In this document: piece after piece, positions 31,455 through 38,058 of the stretch
Layout of the letters: each line of letters starts with the position of its first letter
How positions within the stretch are numbered: the first letter of the stretch is position 1
Assembly: GCA_903927965.1 (NCBI GenBank)
Contig: CAIYPA010000128.1
Span: 1-38,058 of the forward strand
DNA: 38,058 nt
Reading direction: 5' to 3'
From: an uncultured Bacteroidia bacterium
GTDB lineage: Bacteria; Bacteroidota; Bacteroidia; Bacteroidales; Prolixibacteraceae
Made by a program: the position numbers and the translations under genes
Notes under the pieces: model-generated
Database searches by the model: none
What the model was told of the DNA's origin: nothing
What the model saw: only the letters and a program-made list of their open reading frames with translations

Positions 31455-32218
31455 TTTTCAATCTTCTTATTGGTTACGAGTTCTGTAAAACTTTTTGCAG
31501 CATTTGTGAAATCAGAAGGCATCAAAATAACCGTAGTGGTGTTGTTGTCAATACCTATTTCGGACAACATTTGCATACGTCTCAATTCAAGCGCAATCGG
31601 GCTCTTCTCCATCTCCTTTGCACCTTGGGTCAGTTTTATGGAGGCCTCCAATTCAGCTTCGGCTTTAACGATCCTGGCCCTTTTCTCCCGTATGGCCTCT
31701 GCCTCGCGTGCCATAGCCCGTTGCATTGCCTCAGGAATCTCCACATCCTTCATTTCGACCATTTCAATTTTTATTCCCCATGGCTCCGTGGTTGAATCCA
31801 CAATTTTCTGAAGTGTCCCATTGATTTGCTCCCTTTCCCTTAACACCTCATCAAGTGTATGTTGCCCGATAATATTGCGCAAGGCGGTAACCGAAAACTG
31901 GTAAACGGCCTTGTTATAATCGGCTACCTGGATAATGGCATTTTCAGGATTTGTAATTTTAAACCAAAGCACAGCATTTACTTTAATCGTCACACTGTCC
32001 TTTGTAATGGTTTCCTGCTGTTCAAGGTCAACGGTTTTGGTCCTGATGTCAACACGCTGCTGTGTTTCGATCATTGGAATGATCCAATAAAGTCCAGGTC
32101 CCTTAATCGATTGGAATCGTCCCAACCTGAATATGATCGAACGCTGATATTCCTGTGCGATGCGCAATCCCGACAAAAGTAGGACTACGATGATTCCCAG
32201 AATAGGTATGAGTGCCAT
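31451..32218 (-). CDS. Slipin/SPFH-domain membrane protein
   Basis: The 255-residue protein has an N-terminal membrane segment (MALIPILGIIVVLLLSG), then a stomatin-like SPFH domain (about 22-185). Typical motifs are AQEYQRSIIFRLGRF, GPGLYWIIPMIETQQRVDIR, TKDSVTIKVNAVLWFKI and VEMKDVEIPEAMQRAMAREA. A charged coiled-coil (about 160-205) is followed by LELRRMQMLSEIGIDNNTTT. Slipins form membrane-associated oligomers and are usually paired with NfeD proteases. Here the partner is instead the class IV-like protein, which overlaps its stop. A -7 box TATGTTTG lies on the minus strand at 32273-32266. Confidence 0.92.
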   Translation of the reverse strand: MALIPILGIIVVLLLSGLRIAQEYQRSIIFRLGRFQSIKGPGLYWIIPMIETQQRVDIRTKTVDLEQQETITKDSVTIKVNAVLWFKITNPENAIIQVADYNKAVYQFSVTALRNIIGQHTLDEVLREREQINGTLQKIVDSTTEPWGIKIEMVEMKDVEIPEAMQRAMAREAEAIREKRARIVKAEAELEASIKLTQGAKEMEKSPIALELRRMQMLSEIGIDNNTTTVILMPSDFTNAAKSFTELVTNKKIEN

Positions 32219-32265
32219 ATTTTTAAGTTTATTTTTGTAAATAAAATCCTAATCGTTTGTACCTT

Positions 32266-32273
32266 CAAACATA
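32266..32273 (-). promoter_or_regulatory. -7 box for the slipin operon
   Basis: TATGTTTG on the minus strand matches TAnnTTTG exactly and is 48 bases from the slipin ATG. A TTG lies upstream at only 13 bases' spacing, so the -33 part is weak. Confidence 0.4.
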
Positions 32274-32388
32274 ACAAATTGTTTGACAAGATTCCTAATT
32301 TTGTCCGGCTTTAATATGACAAAAATCAAAGTGTGTGATTCAATTGATTGCACTTTGTATAATTATTTGCTTATCAAATACATATAAA

Positions 32389-33393
32389 ATGAAATTACTG
32401 ATATTTGTCTGCATTTTACTCATCTTCACAATTTTGGGTTGCAGTTCCGACAAACCGGCCAATTACCGCAAGATTTCCGGGTTTACGCAAGGGACGACCT
32501 ATCACATCACTTATGAGGATAAAGCCAATCTTAATTTTACCGAAGCTATTGATTCAATTTTCAAAAATTTTGACCTTACATTCTCGGAATACATCCCAAA
32601 TTCCATCGTTTCACGCATCAACAAAAACGATCCTAAAGTTGAGGTTGACGACATGTTTATTGAGGTTTATAAGAAATCGCTGGAGGTCAACCGGGAAACA
32701 AAAGGTGATTTTGACCTGACCGTAGGTCCGCTTGTGAATGCATGGGGATTCGGAGCGGAGAAAAAAGCTGTGATCGACTCCTCCCGAATAGATAGCCTGA
32801 TGCAGTACATCGGTATGAAAAAGATCCATTTGGAAGGGAGAAAACTTGTGAAAGACCTTCCGGGAATAAAAATAGATGTCAATTCGATTGCCCAGGGTTA
32901 TGCTGTCGATGTGGTTTACCATTTCTTTGAACAGATGGGGATCCGGAATTTTATGGTTGAAATTGGTGGTGAGGTACGGACAAAGGGGAAAAATCCGAAA
33001 GGGGAAATCTGGCGGATTGGCCTTGACAAACCTACCGAAGGAAATATGGTAGCCGGTGAAGACCTGCAAGCAGTAATACTCATTGACAATAAGGCAGTTA
33101 CAACATCCGGTAATTATCGAAAATTTTTTGAGGAAAATGGCATAAAATACTCACACATTATCGACCCACACACTGGTTATCCTTATCGGAACAACCTGCT
33201 GAGCGTGACTGTGATTGCCGATGATGCCCTTACAGCCGATGGGTACGATACTGGCCTGATGGTGCTTGGCCTGGAGGGTGCCCGTGAGTTATTGAAGCAG
33301 CACCCTGAATTACAGGCCTATATGATTTATGCCGATGAGCAGGGAAAATTTCAGGTTGAGTACACACCGGGGATACAGTTTGGGGAGGAATAG
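32389..33393 (+). CDS. apbE: FAD:protein FMN transferase (ApbE), lipoprotein
   Basis: The ATG at 32389 gives a proper lipoprotein signal (MKLLIFVCILLIFTILGCSS, lipid Cys18) and a 334-residue protein; an earlier in-frame GTG at 32335 adds an untypical leader and is rejected. ApbE motifs follow: GFTQGTTYHITYE, FDLTVGPLVNAWGFG, IDVNSIAQGYAVDVVYHFF, NFMVEIGGEVRTKGKN, TTSGNYRKFF, HIIDPHTGYPYRNNLL, and metal-binding ALTADGYDTGLMVLG. The enzyme attaches FMN to Thr/Ser of periplasmic proteins such as NqrB/NqrC and RnfG, with Mg2+. Neither target gene is in the window. A GGCTGGC repeat begins immediately after the stop. Confidence 0.94.
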   Translation: MKLLIFVCILLIFTILGCSSDKPANYRKISGFTQGTTYHITYEDKANLNFTEAIDSIFKNFDLTFSEYIPNSIVSRINKNDPKVEVDDMFIEVYKKSLEVNRETKGDFDLTVGPLVNAWGFGAEKKAVIDSSRIDSLMQYIGMKKIHLEGRKLVKDLPGIKIDVNSIAQGYAVDVVYHFFEQMGIRNFMVEIGGEVRTKGKNPKGEIWRIGLDKPTEGNMVAGEDLQAVILIDNKAVTTSGNYRKFFEENGIKYSHIIDPHTGYPYRNNLLSVTVIADDALTADGYDTGLMVLGLEGARELLKQHPELQAYMIYADEQGKFQVEYTPGIQFGEE

Positions 33394-33634
33394 CTTCTGG
33401 CGGCTGGCAATTGGCAACTGGCGGCTGGCGGCTGGCATTTAGCTTGAACTCATGTGATAAACGTTTTTCAAAATATTTCTATTTATTTCTATGCTGGCTT
33501 CTGGAGACTTGCTACTGGTGGCTTCAAATGATTGGAAGTCAATATTTTGATCCAATTAAGGTCTATGAAATATGAATGACCATCAAGGCGCTCCAATTTG
33601 TCCATATTCCGGTAACTACAAATCCTTGCCTTAT
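33394..33634. repeat. GGCTGGC tract and phased TTTC repeat between convergent genes
   Basis: No gene. Right after the apbE stop come tandem GGCGGCTGGC / AACTGGCGGCTGGC units (33395-33438), then a TTTCA/TTTCT repeat at 10-base spacing (33465-33490), then GCTGGCTTCTGGAG and CTACTGGTGGCTTC (33493-33525). No clear terminator hairpin with a T-run was found. Confidence 0.55.
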
Positions 33635-34159
33635 CTATTTCTCAATTGCCTTTTCACACTTCCTGATTTCACCCTGATACGAGATGGAACTCAGGCGGTT
33701 GCTATTGACATTCAGGGTGGCACTTCCTTCGGGACTCACGAAAAGGGTAAGCTTATAAATGTCTTTCGTGTCAGAAACAGTAGCCGTCACGTCGTATCCT
33801 TTACCGTTTTTTGATTCGGAAATCTTGTATTCAGATGGTTTTACCTTGAATTTTATCCCACCATCCCCGCCATAATCGGCACTGTAAGCCCGACCAAAAA
33901 ATGGCATGTAACTCTCTGACAATTCAGGGTCAAATTTCAAAAAATTGTAGTTGGTTGTGAGATCGACAGATTTCCATCCTTGTGGCAATGCCCGGTCTGC
34001 CATAAACACGAAAGTTTTGGAATTCATCAGTGAATCAATGTAATGGACTTTCTCTATTTTGGCTTTTAACCGCTTTTCTTTCTTTGAGGTCTCCTGGTTG
34101 TAACATGGGTTGATGCACATCAACATTAACAATATACATAGAATGATTTGTGGTTTCAT
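33635..34159 (-). CDS. DUF4251-family exported protein
   Basis: The frame could begin at 34318, but that extension is encoded by a TTCGCAAAG repeat. The ATG at 34159 gives a clean signal peptide (MKPQIILCILLMLMCINPCY) and a 174-residue protein. DUF4251 features are TFVFMADRALPQGWKSVDLT, NYNFLKFDPELSESYMPFFG, AYSADYGGDGGIKF and YKLTLFVSPEGSATLNVNSN. This family is restricted to Bacteroidota, is periplasmic or surface-bound, and has no known biochemical role. It stands alone and is convergent with apbE. Confidence 0.85.
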   Translation of the reverse strand: MKPQIILCILLMLMCINPCYNQETSKKEKRLKAKIEKVHYIDSLMNSKTFVFMADRALPQGWKSVDLTTNYNFLKFDPELSESYMPFFGRAYSADYGGDGGIKFKVKPSEYKISESKNGKGYDVTATVSDTKDIYKLTLFVSPEGSATLNVNSNRLSSISYQGEIRKCEKAIEK

Positions 34160-34231
34160 GGCATTTGATTTATATAAACAAATTTCAAAATACAATTCCT
34201 GTGCCAAAAAATAGGATAGCATAAAAAGGAG

Positions 34232-34320
34232 ACAAGTGTTTCGCGCCAAGCTCGCAAAGTTCGCAAAGTTTCTGATAAATAAGACTTTGAGTTCCATTGC
34301 GTACTTTGCGAGACACAAAA
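34232..34320. repeat. Dispersed TTCGCAAAG / ACTTTGCGAG inverted repeat
   Basis: GCTCGCAAAGTTCGCAAAGT and, 40 bases on, GTACTTTGCGAGACAC form an imperfect inverted repeat between the DUF4251 gene and the LTA-synthase-like gene. It is of the same dispersed type as the TTCGTGTCTTTGTGGC element at 23590. Confidence 0.45.
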
Positions 34321-34355
34321 ATCAAAACAATACGCTTGTAATCACAAAGAATAAT

Positions 34356-36323
34356 CTATTTTTCAATAACTAAATGGTCCTGCGCCATACGGTTATTGAA
34401 CTGCTGGACAATTGCCATTAAAAGTTTTTCCTGTTCGGGAAATTGAACCTTACCCAAAAGATTATGAAGCAGATACGGATCGTCCTTCCTGTTAAAGATA
34501 CCCGAAACCTTTCCTTCACTGAAATAGAAAACAAAATCTCCGTAAAGGAACTGATAAGCCTCTTCGGGATAGTTGATCACAAACCGGGGCGACTTGGGGT
34601 CAAAAAGGTTGTTCCCAAAAGCAACATAGGGTTTTGAATAGTTCAGGTAACCCAATATCGAAGGCATTATGTCGATCTGTTCGGCCAACGAAGTATCGAC
34701 ACCAGAAAGGCTGTTGTCACCCTTATAAAAGATCAGTGGCACAGCATGTTCCATCACATTGGTCTTGTACTCCTTAAAGTCAGATTCGGAACAATGGTCG
34801 GCAGTGATTACAAATAAAGTATTTTTAAACCAGGGCATTTTAGATGATTTTTCAAAGAACTCCCTCAATGCCATATCGGTATAGCGGATACATTTCTGAA
34901 GGGGGATGTCTTCTTCAGGAAACTGTTTCTGGTATTGCTTTGGAACCACAAATGGATGGTGCGACGAAACAGAGAAAATGGTCGTCATGAAAGGTTCCTT
35001 CATCTTGTTCATCTCATCGGCAAAGAACTGAAAAAACGGCTCGTCCCAGATTCCCCATACTCCGTCAAAACCATCATCGTGACCATATTCGTTCTTTCCG
35101 AAATATCGCTGGTAACCCGCAATCTTCGTAAAAGCATCGAAACCCATCGAACCATTCGGGGCACCATGGAAAAAGGAGGTTTGGTAACCCTCACCATTCA
35201 AAACACTTGCCAGGCTGTTGATCCGGTTTCCCGATCTTTCCGAAATCACGTAGGGCAAAACCAATGCCGGGATACTTGCTGTTACAGAAGGGATTGCGTC
35301 GATCGATTTGCGTCCGTTTGCAAAAGCATTTGAAAAAACAAGGCTTCTGGTGATCAATGAATCTAGAAAAGGTGTGTAGCCTTTGTATTGTCCATTTTTC
35401 AGATCTTTGTTCAACGATCCCACAAATTCGCGGCTGAAACTTTCGAGGATGATCACAACAACATTGTCTTTTTTTAGACCCTCACCTGAAGGTGAGGGTA
35501 ATTCAGATGGGGGGAATTCATTTCTGACTGGAGAATAAATCTTTTTCAATTCATCTTCGGGCAAAAGGTCCATAACCAGAAACGCTTTCTTCCCCCATGT
35601 TCGGATGATGCAGAAAGGGGTATTGGTCACAAGCGACATGTCGCGCGTTGAATTCACATATTTACCGGCATTGTTCATGTTGATAGGCCGTGTACTTGGC
35701 ATGTAACCGCCCCGCATTCCAATCACGCTCAGATAGGCAACCACAAGTAAGCCACACAATGATACTATGCCATACTTCCAGCTCCTAACCTTTACAACTG
35801 AGGGACGTGGCGTGAAGACAGAATAGAGGTATGACAACAATAAAATTGTAACAAGCACAATTAAGGCAATGTACCAGAAATCGTAGAAAAACCTGAATAC
35901 AAGTTTGTAGTTCCCGGCATCATAACCCACAATATCAAAAACACTGGCAGTGGTCCGTTTTAAGATAAAACGATAGTATATTATGTCTATGTGATTGAAT
36001 GCCAACCCTATACCATTGATGACCATAAATAGCCATTTCAGGAACAGCTGGTAACCATTGTTGAATTTAAAGGGAAATGGAAGGAGATAGAAAACAAAAT
36101 ACAAAACATTGAGGTACAATACGGCGCTTGTATCGAACATTACCCCACCCCTCATAATTTGTAAAAAGGAGGAAAAGGAAATATTGGGGAATAGCGAAGT
36201 GTTGAAAAGGTAAAAGATGATCCGCCCGATTGAATACAAAAGCATAACGATTGAAAACCTGTAAACCATTACAAGGTATTCGTTTGCCGGTATCTTCTTA
36301 TTTGAAAAACTATATAATTTCAT
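34356..36323 (-). CDS. LTA-synthase/MdoB-like membrane phosphotransferase (alkaline-phosphatase superfamily)
   Basis: The 655-residue protein has five membrane segments in residues about 15-205 and a periplasmic sulfatase-fold domain from about 287. NVVVIILESFSREFVG carries metal ligand Glu294. ANGRKSIDAIPSVTASIP carries the likely nucleophile Ser340, and VITADHCSESDF plus VMEHAVPLIFYKG give further metal ligands. Such enzymes move phosphoglycerol or phosphoethanolamine groups onto glycans or lipids in the envelope. The nucleophile region lacks C/S-x-P-x-R, so it is not a formylglycine sulfatase. The linker 274-284 (ELPSPSGEGLK) is encoded by a palindromic repeat. Confidence 0.85.
   Translation of the reverse strand: MKLYSFSNKKIPANEYLVMVYRFSIVMLLYSIGRIIFYLFNTSLFPNISFSSFLQIMRGGVMFDTSAVLYLNVLYFVFYLLPFPFKFNNGYQLFLKWLFMVINGIGLAFNHIDIIYYRFILKRTTASVFDIVGYDAGNYKLVFRFFYDFWYIALIVLVTILLLSYLYSVFTPRPSVVKVRSWKYGIVSLCGLLVVAYLSVIGMRGGYMPSTRPINMNNAGKYVNSTRDMSLVTNTPFCIIRTWGKKAFLVMDLLPEDELKKIYSPVRNEFPPSELPSPSGEGLKKDNVVVIILESFSREFVGSLNKDLKNGQYKGYTPFLDSLITRSLVFSNAFANGRKSIDAIPSVTASIPALVLPYVISERSGNRINSLASVLNGEGYQTSFFHGAPNGSMGFDAFTKIAGYQRYFGKNEYGHDDGFDGVWGIWDEPFFQFFADEMNKMKEPFMTTIFSVSSHHPFVVPKQYQKQFPEEDIPLQKCIRYTDMALREFFEKSSKMPWFKNTLFVITADHCSESDFKEYKTNVMEHAVPLIFYKGDNSLSGVDTSLAEQIDIMPSILGYLNYSKPYVAFGNNLFDPKSPRFVINYPEEAYQFLYGDFVFYFSEGKVSGIFNRKDDPYLLHNLLGKVQFPEQEKLLMAIVQQFNNRMAQDHLVIEK
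35478..35499. repeat. Perfect 22-bp palindrome inside the LTA-synthase-like coding frame
   Basis: ACCCTCACCT-GA-AGGTGAGGGT lies in frame and encodes the PSPSGEG part of the linker between membrane and catalytic domains. Its CCT-GA-AGG centre is shared with the intergenic palindrome at 26225-26240, and related to 12708-12726. Confidence 0.7.
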
Positions 36324-36337
36324 GACATTAAAAATAA

Positions 36338-36375
36338 AAGCTGCAAAATTAGCAGCTTATTTGGATTCATTCCAA
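36338..36375 (-). promoter_or_regulatory. Promoter of the LTA-synthase-like gene inside an inverted repeat
   Basis: On the minus strand TAATTTTG (36351-36344) matches TAnnTTTG, and a TTG at 36375-36373 lies 21 bases upstream. AAGCTGC (36338-36344) and GCAGCTT (36352-36358) are perfect inverted arms around the -7 box, so a regulator bound there would directly block it. Confidence 0.5.
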
Positions 36376-36749
36376 CTTTTAACATTCATTAGCATACACT
36401 CAGTTTTCGATGATGGTCACATTTCACCAACTTTTTGTGTTGCGGCGCAATAAACATTCAGGCTTTGGATTACTTTTCTGATAGCACCGCCGAATCTGAG
36501 AATATGTTTGTTCTACAATACTTTAACACCTACGGTGTATTGATGCGATTTGAACAGGCATGTTGCTTCTTGTATATGCAATTATCTAATATACAATTAA
36601 TTACTATTCATTCTTGTATTCTCTCCCTCTGACATTTTCCCTTCTCAAATCTCCCTATCCCATATTCTCCCCGTCACTCCATCTCCCTGTCTTCCTTTTT
36701 CGGTCTCCTGTCTCCAAATCGAGCAGGCTCCAGCCGCCAGCCGCCAAAT
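36376..36749. other. Long spacer with a polypyrimidine/polypurine tract
   Basis: No gene in the 374 bases. The left half is plain AT-rich. From about 36616 to 36718 the plus strand is almost wholly pyrimidine, with recurring CTCCCT/TCTCC units (TTCTCTCCCTCTGACATTTT, CTCCATCTCCCTGTCTTCC). A GCCAGCCGCC repeat (36726-36748) reaches the stop of the acyl-CoA synthetase gene. No hairpin with a T-run was found. Confidence 0.5.
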
Positions 36750-38058
36750 CTAGTCCTCCTCCCTTGAGGGTGCGAAAATTTCTTCGATCAGGTTCCTGTA
36801 TTTTGCTTCGATAACCTTCCGTTTCAACTTCAGCGTCTGAGATAATTCACCGGAAGCAGCTGTCCAGGAATCTGATACCAGCCTAAACCGTTTGATCTCT
36901 TCATGTTGCCCCAGGGTCTTGTTGATTTCCTTCACATCCTTTTGAATTGCTGCCAAAACTTCGGGTTTACAAATCAAATCGGCATTGTCCTTGAAGAGGA
37001 TCTCATTTTCGGCGCTCCATTCATGCAGGTATTCGAAGTTTGGGGAGATCAGGGCACTAGCGTACTTTTCGTGGTCGCCAATCACAATTACCTGTTCTAC
37101 AAACATCGACTCTTTGAGTTTGTTTTCGATCATCTGAGGTGCAATGTACTTTCCACCAGTCAACTTGAACATCTCTTTTTTACGGTCAGTGATTTTCAAG
37201 TATTTGCCTTCGTCAAGGATACCCACATCGCCTGTGTGGAACCAACCATCTTTGTCGATCACCTCGGCGGTCAACTCCGGTTCATGGTAATAACCCATCA
37301 TCAGGTTGGGACCTTTGGTCAGGATCTCGCCATCTTCGGCAATCTTAACCTGAACTCCCGGCAAAACCGGTCCATTGGTTCCGACTTTCATCTCCCTCGT
37401 TACAAGGTTGCTTACTGCAATGACCGGTGAAGTTTCCGTTAAGCCATACCCTTCAAGAACGTAAATTTTCGCGGCTGCAAAGACACGTGCAATGCGCGGC
37501 TGTAAAGCTGCCCCTCCTGATACAACAATTTGCAGATTGCCACCTAAGGCAGCACGCCATTTCGAATAAATCAGTTTATCGGCAATTGCAAGCTGTAAAT
37601 GGTACCATGGGTTAACTTTCATGTTGTACTCGTAACTTCTGCCCAGATCAACAGCCCAGAAAAACAACGTTTTCTTAACCCCCTTCAACATTTTCCCCTT
37701 GGTAAGGATACTGTTATAGACCCGTTCGAGCAACCGTGGAACGCCACAGAAAATATGGGGCTGCACCTCTTTGATCGCCGGCATGATCTGTGCCAATGTT
37801 TCAACATAGTACATCCCAATCCCTTTGTAGAGAAAATTATAATTCACGATCCGTTCGAAAATATGGCACAATGGCAAAAACGATAGAGCCTTGTTAGCAG
37901 GGCCTAAATCAAAATTATTGGCATGGGTGGTGAAATTTGAAACCAGGTTCCTGTGCGAAAGCATCACCCCTTTCGGGATACCGGTTGTACCAGAAGTATA
38001 GATCATTGTGACCATTTCATCCTCTGTGATCGATAATTTCATTTGATGCAATGAATAG
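36750..38058 (-). CDS. Long-chain fatty-acid--CoA ligase, C-terminal part (5' end off window)
   Basis: The frame is open through the right edge, so the first part of the gene is outside; about 435 codons are present. The segment begins just before the AMP-binding P-loop (MIYTSGTTGIPKGVMLSH). It continues with the family motifs FLPLCHIFERIVNY, EGYGLTETSPVIAV, DGWFHTGDVGILDEGKYLKI and TDRKKEMFKLTGGKYIAPQM. The C-terminal lid ends with SGELSQTLKLKRKVIEAKY. The enzyme activates long-chain fatty acids to acyl-CoA through an acyl-AMP, at the inner face of the membrane. The type is the eukaryote-like FAA1/FadD15 group common in Bacteroidota. Confidence 0.93.
   Translation of the reverse strand, partial: YSLHQMKLSITEDEMVTMIYTSGTTGIPKGVMLSHRNLVSNFTTHANNFDLGPANKALSFLPLCHIFERIVNYNFLYKGIGMYYVETLAQIMPAIKEVQPHIFCGVPRLLERVYNSILTKGKMLKGVKKTLFFWAVDLGRSYEYNMKVNPWYHLQLAIADKLIYSKWRAALGGNLQIVVSGGAALQPRIARVFAAAKIYVLEGYGLTETSPVIAVSNLVTREMKVGTNGPVLPGVQVKIAEDGEILTKGPNLMMGYYHEPELTAEVIDKDGWFHTGDVGILDEGKYLKITDRKKEMFKLTGGKYIAPQMIENKLKESMFVEQVIVIGDHEKYASALISPNFEYLHEWSAENEILFKDNADLICKPEVLAAIQKDVKEINKTLGQHEEIKRFRLVSDSWTAASGELSQTLKLKRKVIEAKYRNLIEEIFAPSREED

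Noticed and set aside
33395-33438. CRISPR-like tandem units
   Set aside because: The GGCTGGC units are only 7-16 bases and contiguous, with no spacers of constant length.
34160-34318. N-terminal extension of the DUF4251 protein
   Set aside because: It covers a dispersed TTCGCAAAG repeat, and the ATG at 34159 starts a proper signal peptide.
34356-36323. LTA-synthase-like protein as target of the radical SAM maturase
   Set aside because: Its nucleophile region (RKSIDAIPS) does not contain C/S-x-P-x-R, so formylglycine formation is not expected.

Overview
The window looks like a chromosomal segment of a Bacteroidota bacterium, probably Bacteroidales/Marinilabiliales-like. The evidence is a CarboxypepD_reg-type TonB receptor, a reg_prop/Y_Y_Y sensor kinase, a DUF4251 protein, an anaerobic sulfatase-maturase-like radical SAM enzyme, -7 boxes of the TAnnTTTG type, and many short palindromic or GGCTGGC-type intergenic repeats. 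The DNA is moderately AT-rich. No rRNA, tRNA, CRISPR array or intact insertion sequence was seen.

Layout. 1-2464 (-): TonB-dependent receptor running off the left edge. 2547-7438 (+): radical SAM maturase, large sensor kinase, YjbQ-type protein. 7615-10488 (+): tandem pair of exported caspase-fold proteases. 10536-11009: CoA-binding protein. 11072-11619: a decayed Xre/RES toxin-antitoxin locus, with the antitoxin broken by an in-frame TGA and the toxin reduced to its two ends. 11778-12689: SdpR/SdpI-type pair. 12915-13850: secreted alpha/beta hydrolase. 14014-15487 (-): membrane protein and ThuA-domain protein. 15634-19423 (-): S41 peptidase lipoprotein and an ABC exporter in one overlapping operon.

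19568-29007 (-), with a divergent GntR/HutC regulator at 29221 (+), is the most distinctive part. A complete 2-oxoacid-dehydrogenase-type complex (E2, E3, and an 822-residue fused E1 alpha-beta) is followed on the same strand by a PHP-domain protein, an SDR dehydrogenase with an extra N-terminal domain, and a SorE-like zinc dehydrogenase. This looks like a dedicated catabolic pathway for a polyol, ketose or acyloin-like substrate under GntR control; the substrate cannot be read from sequence. A GntR-like operator candidate overlaps the -33 box of the E2 promoter, and a perfect 14-bp-arm palindrome lies in the same divergent spacer.

The right part holds a small exported protein, a slipin translationally coupled to a PLP fold-type IV protein that seems to lack its catalytic lysine, ApbE, a DUF4251 protein, an LTA-synthase-like phosphotransferase with a palindromic repeat inside its coding frame, and the 3' part of a long-chain acyl-CoA synthetase running off the right edge. 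Several intergenic regions carry one of four repeat families: a 10-bp-phased TTTCAATTTA repeat, GGCTGGC/GCCAGC tracts, CCCCTGAAGGGG-type palindromes, and longer TTCGTGTCTTTGTGGC- or TTCGCAAAG-like segments.
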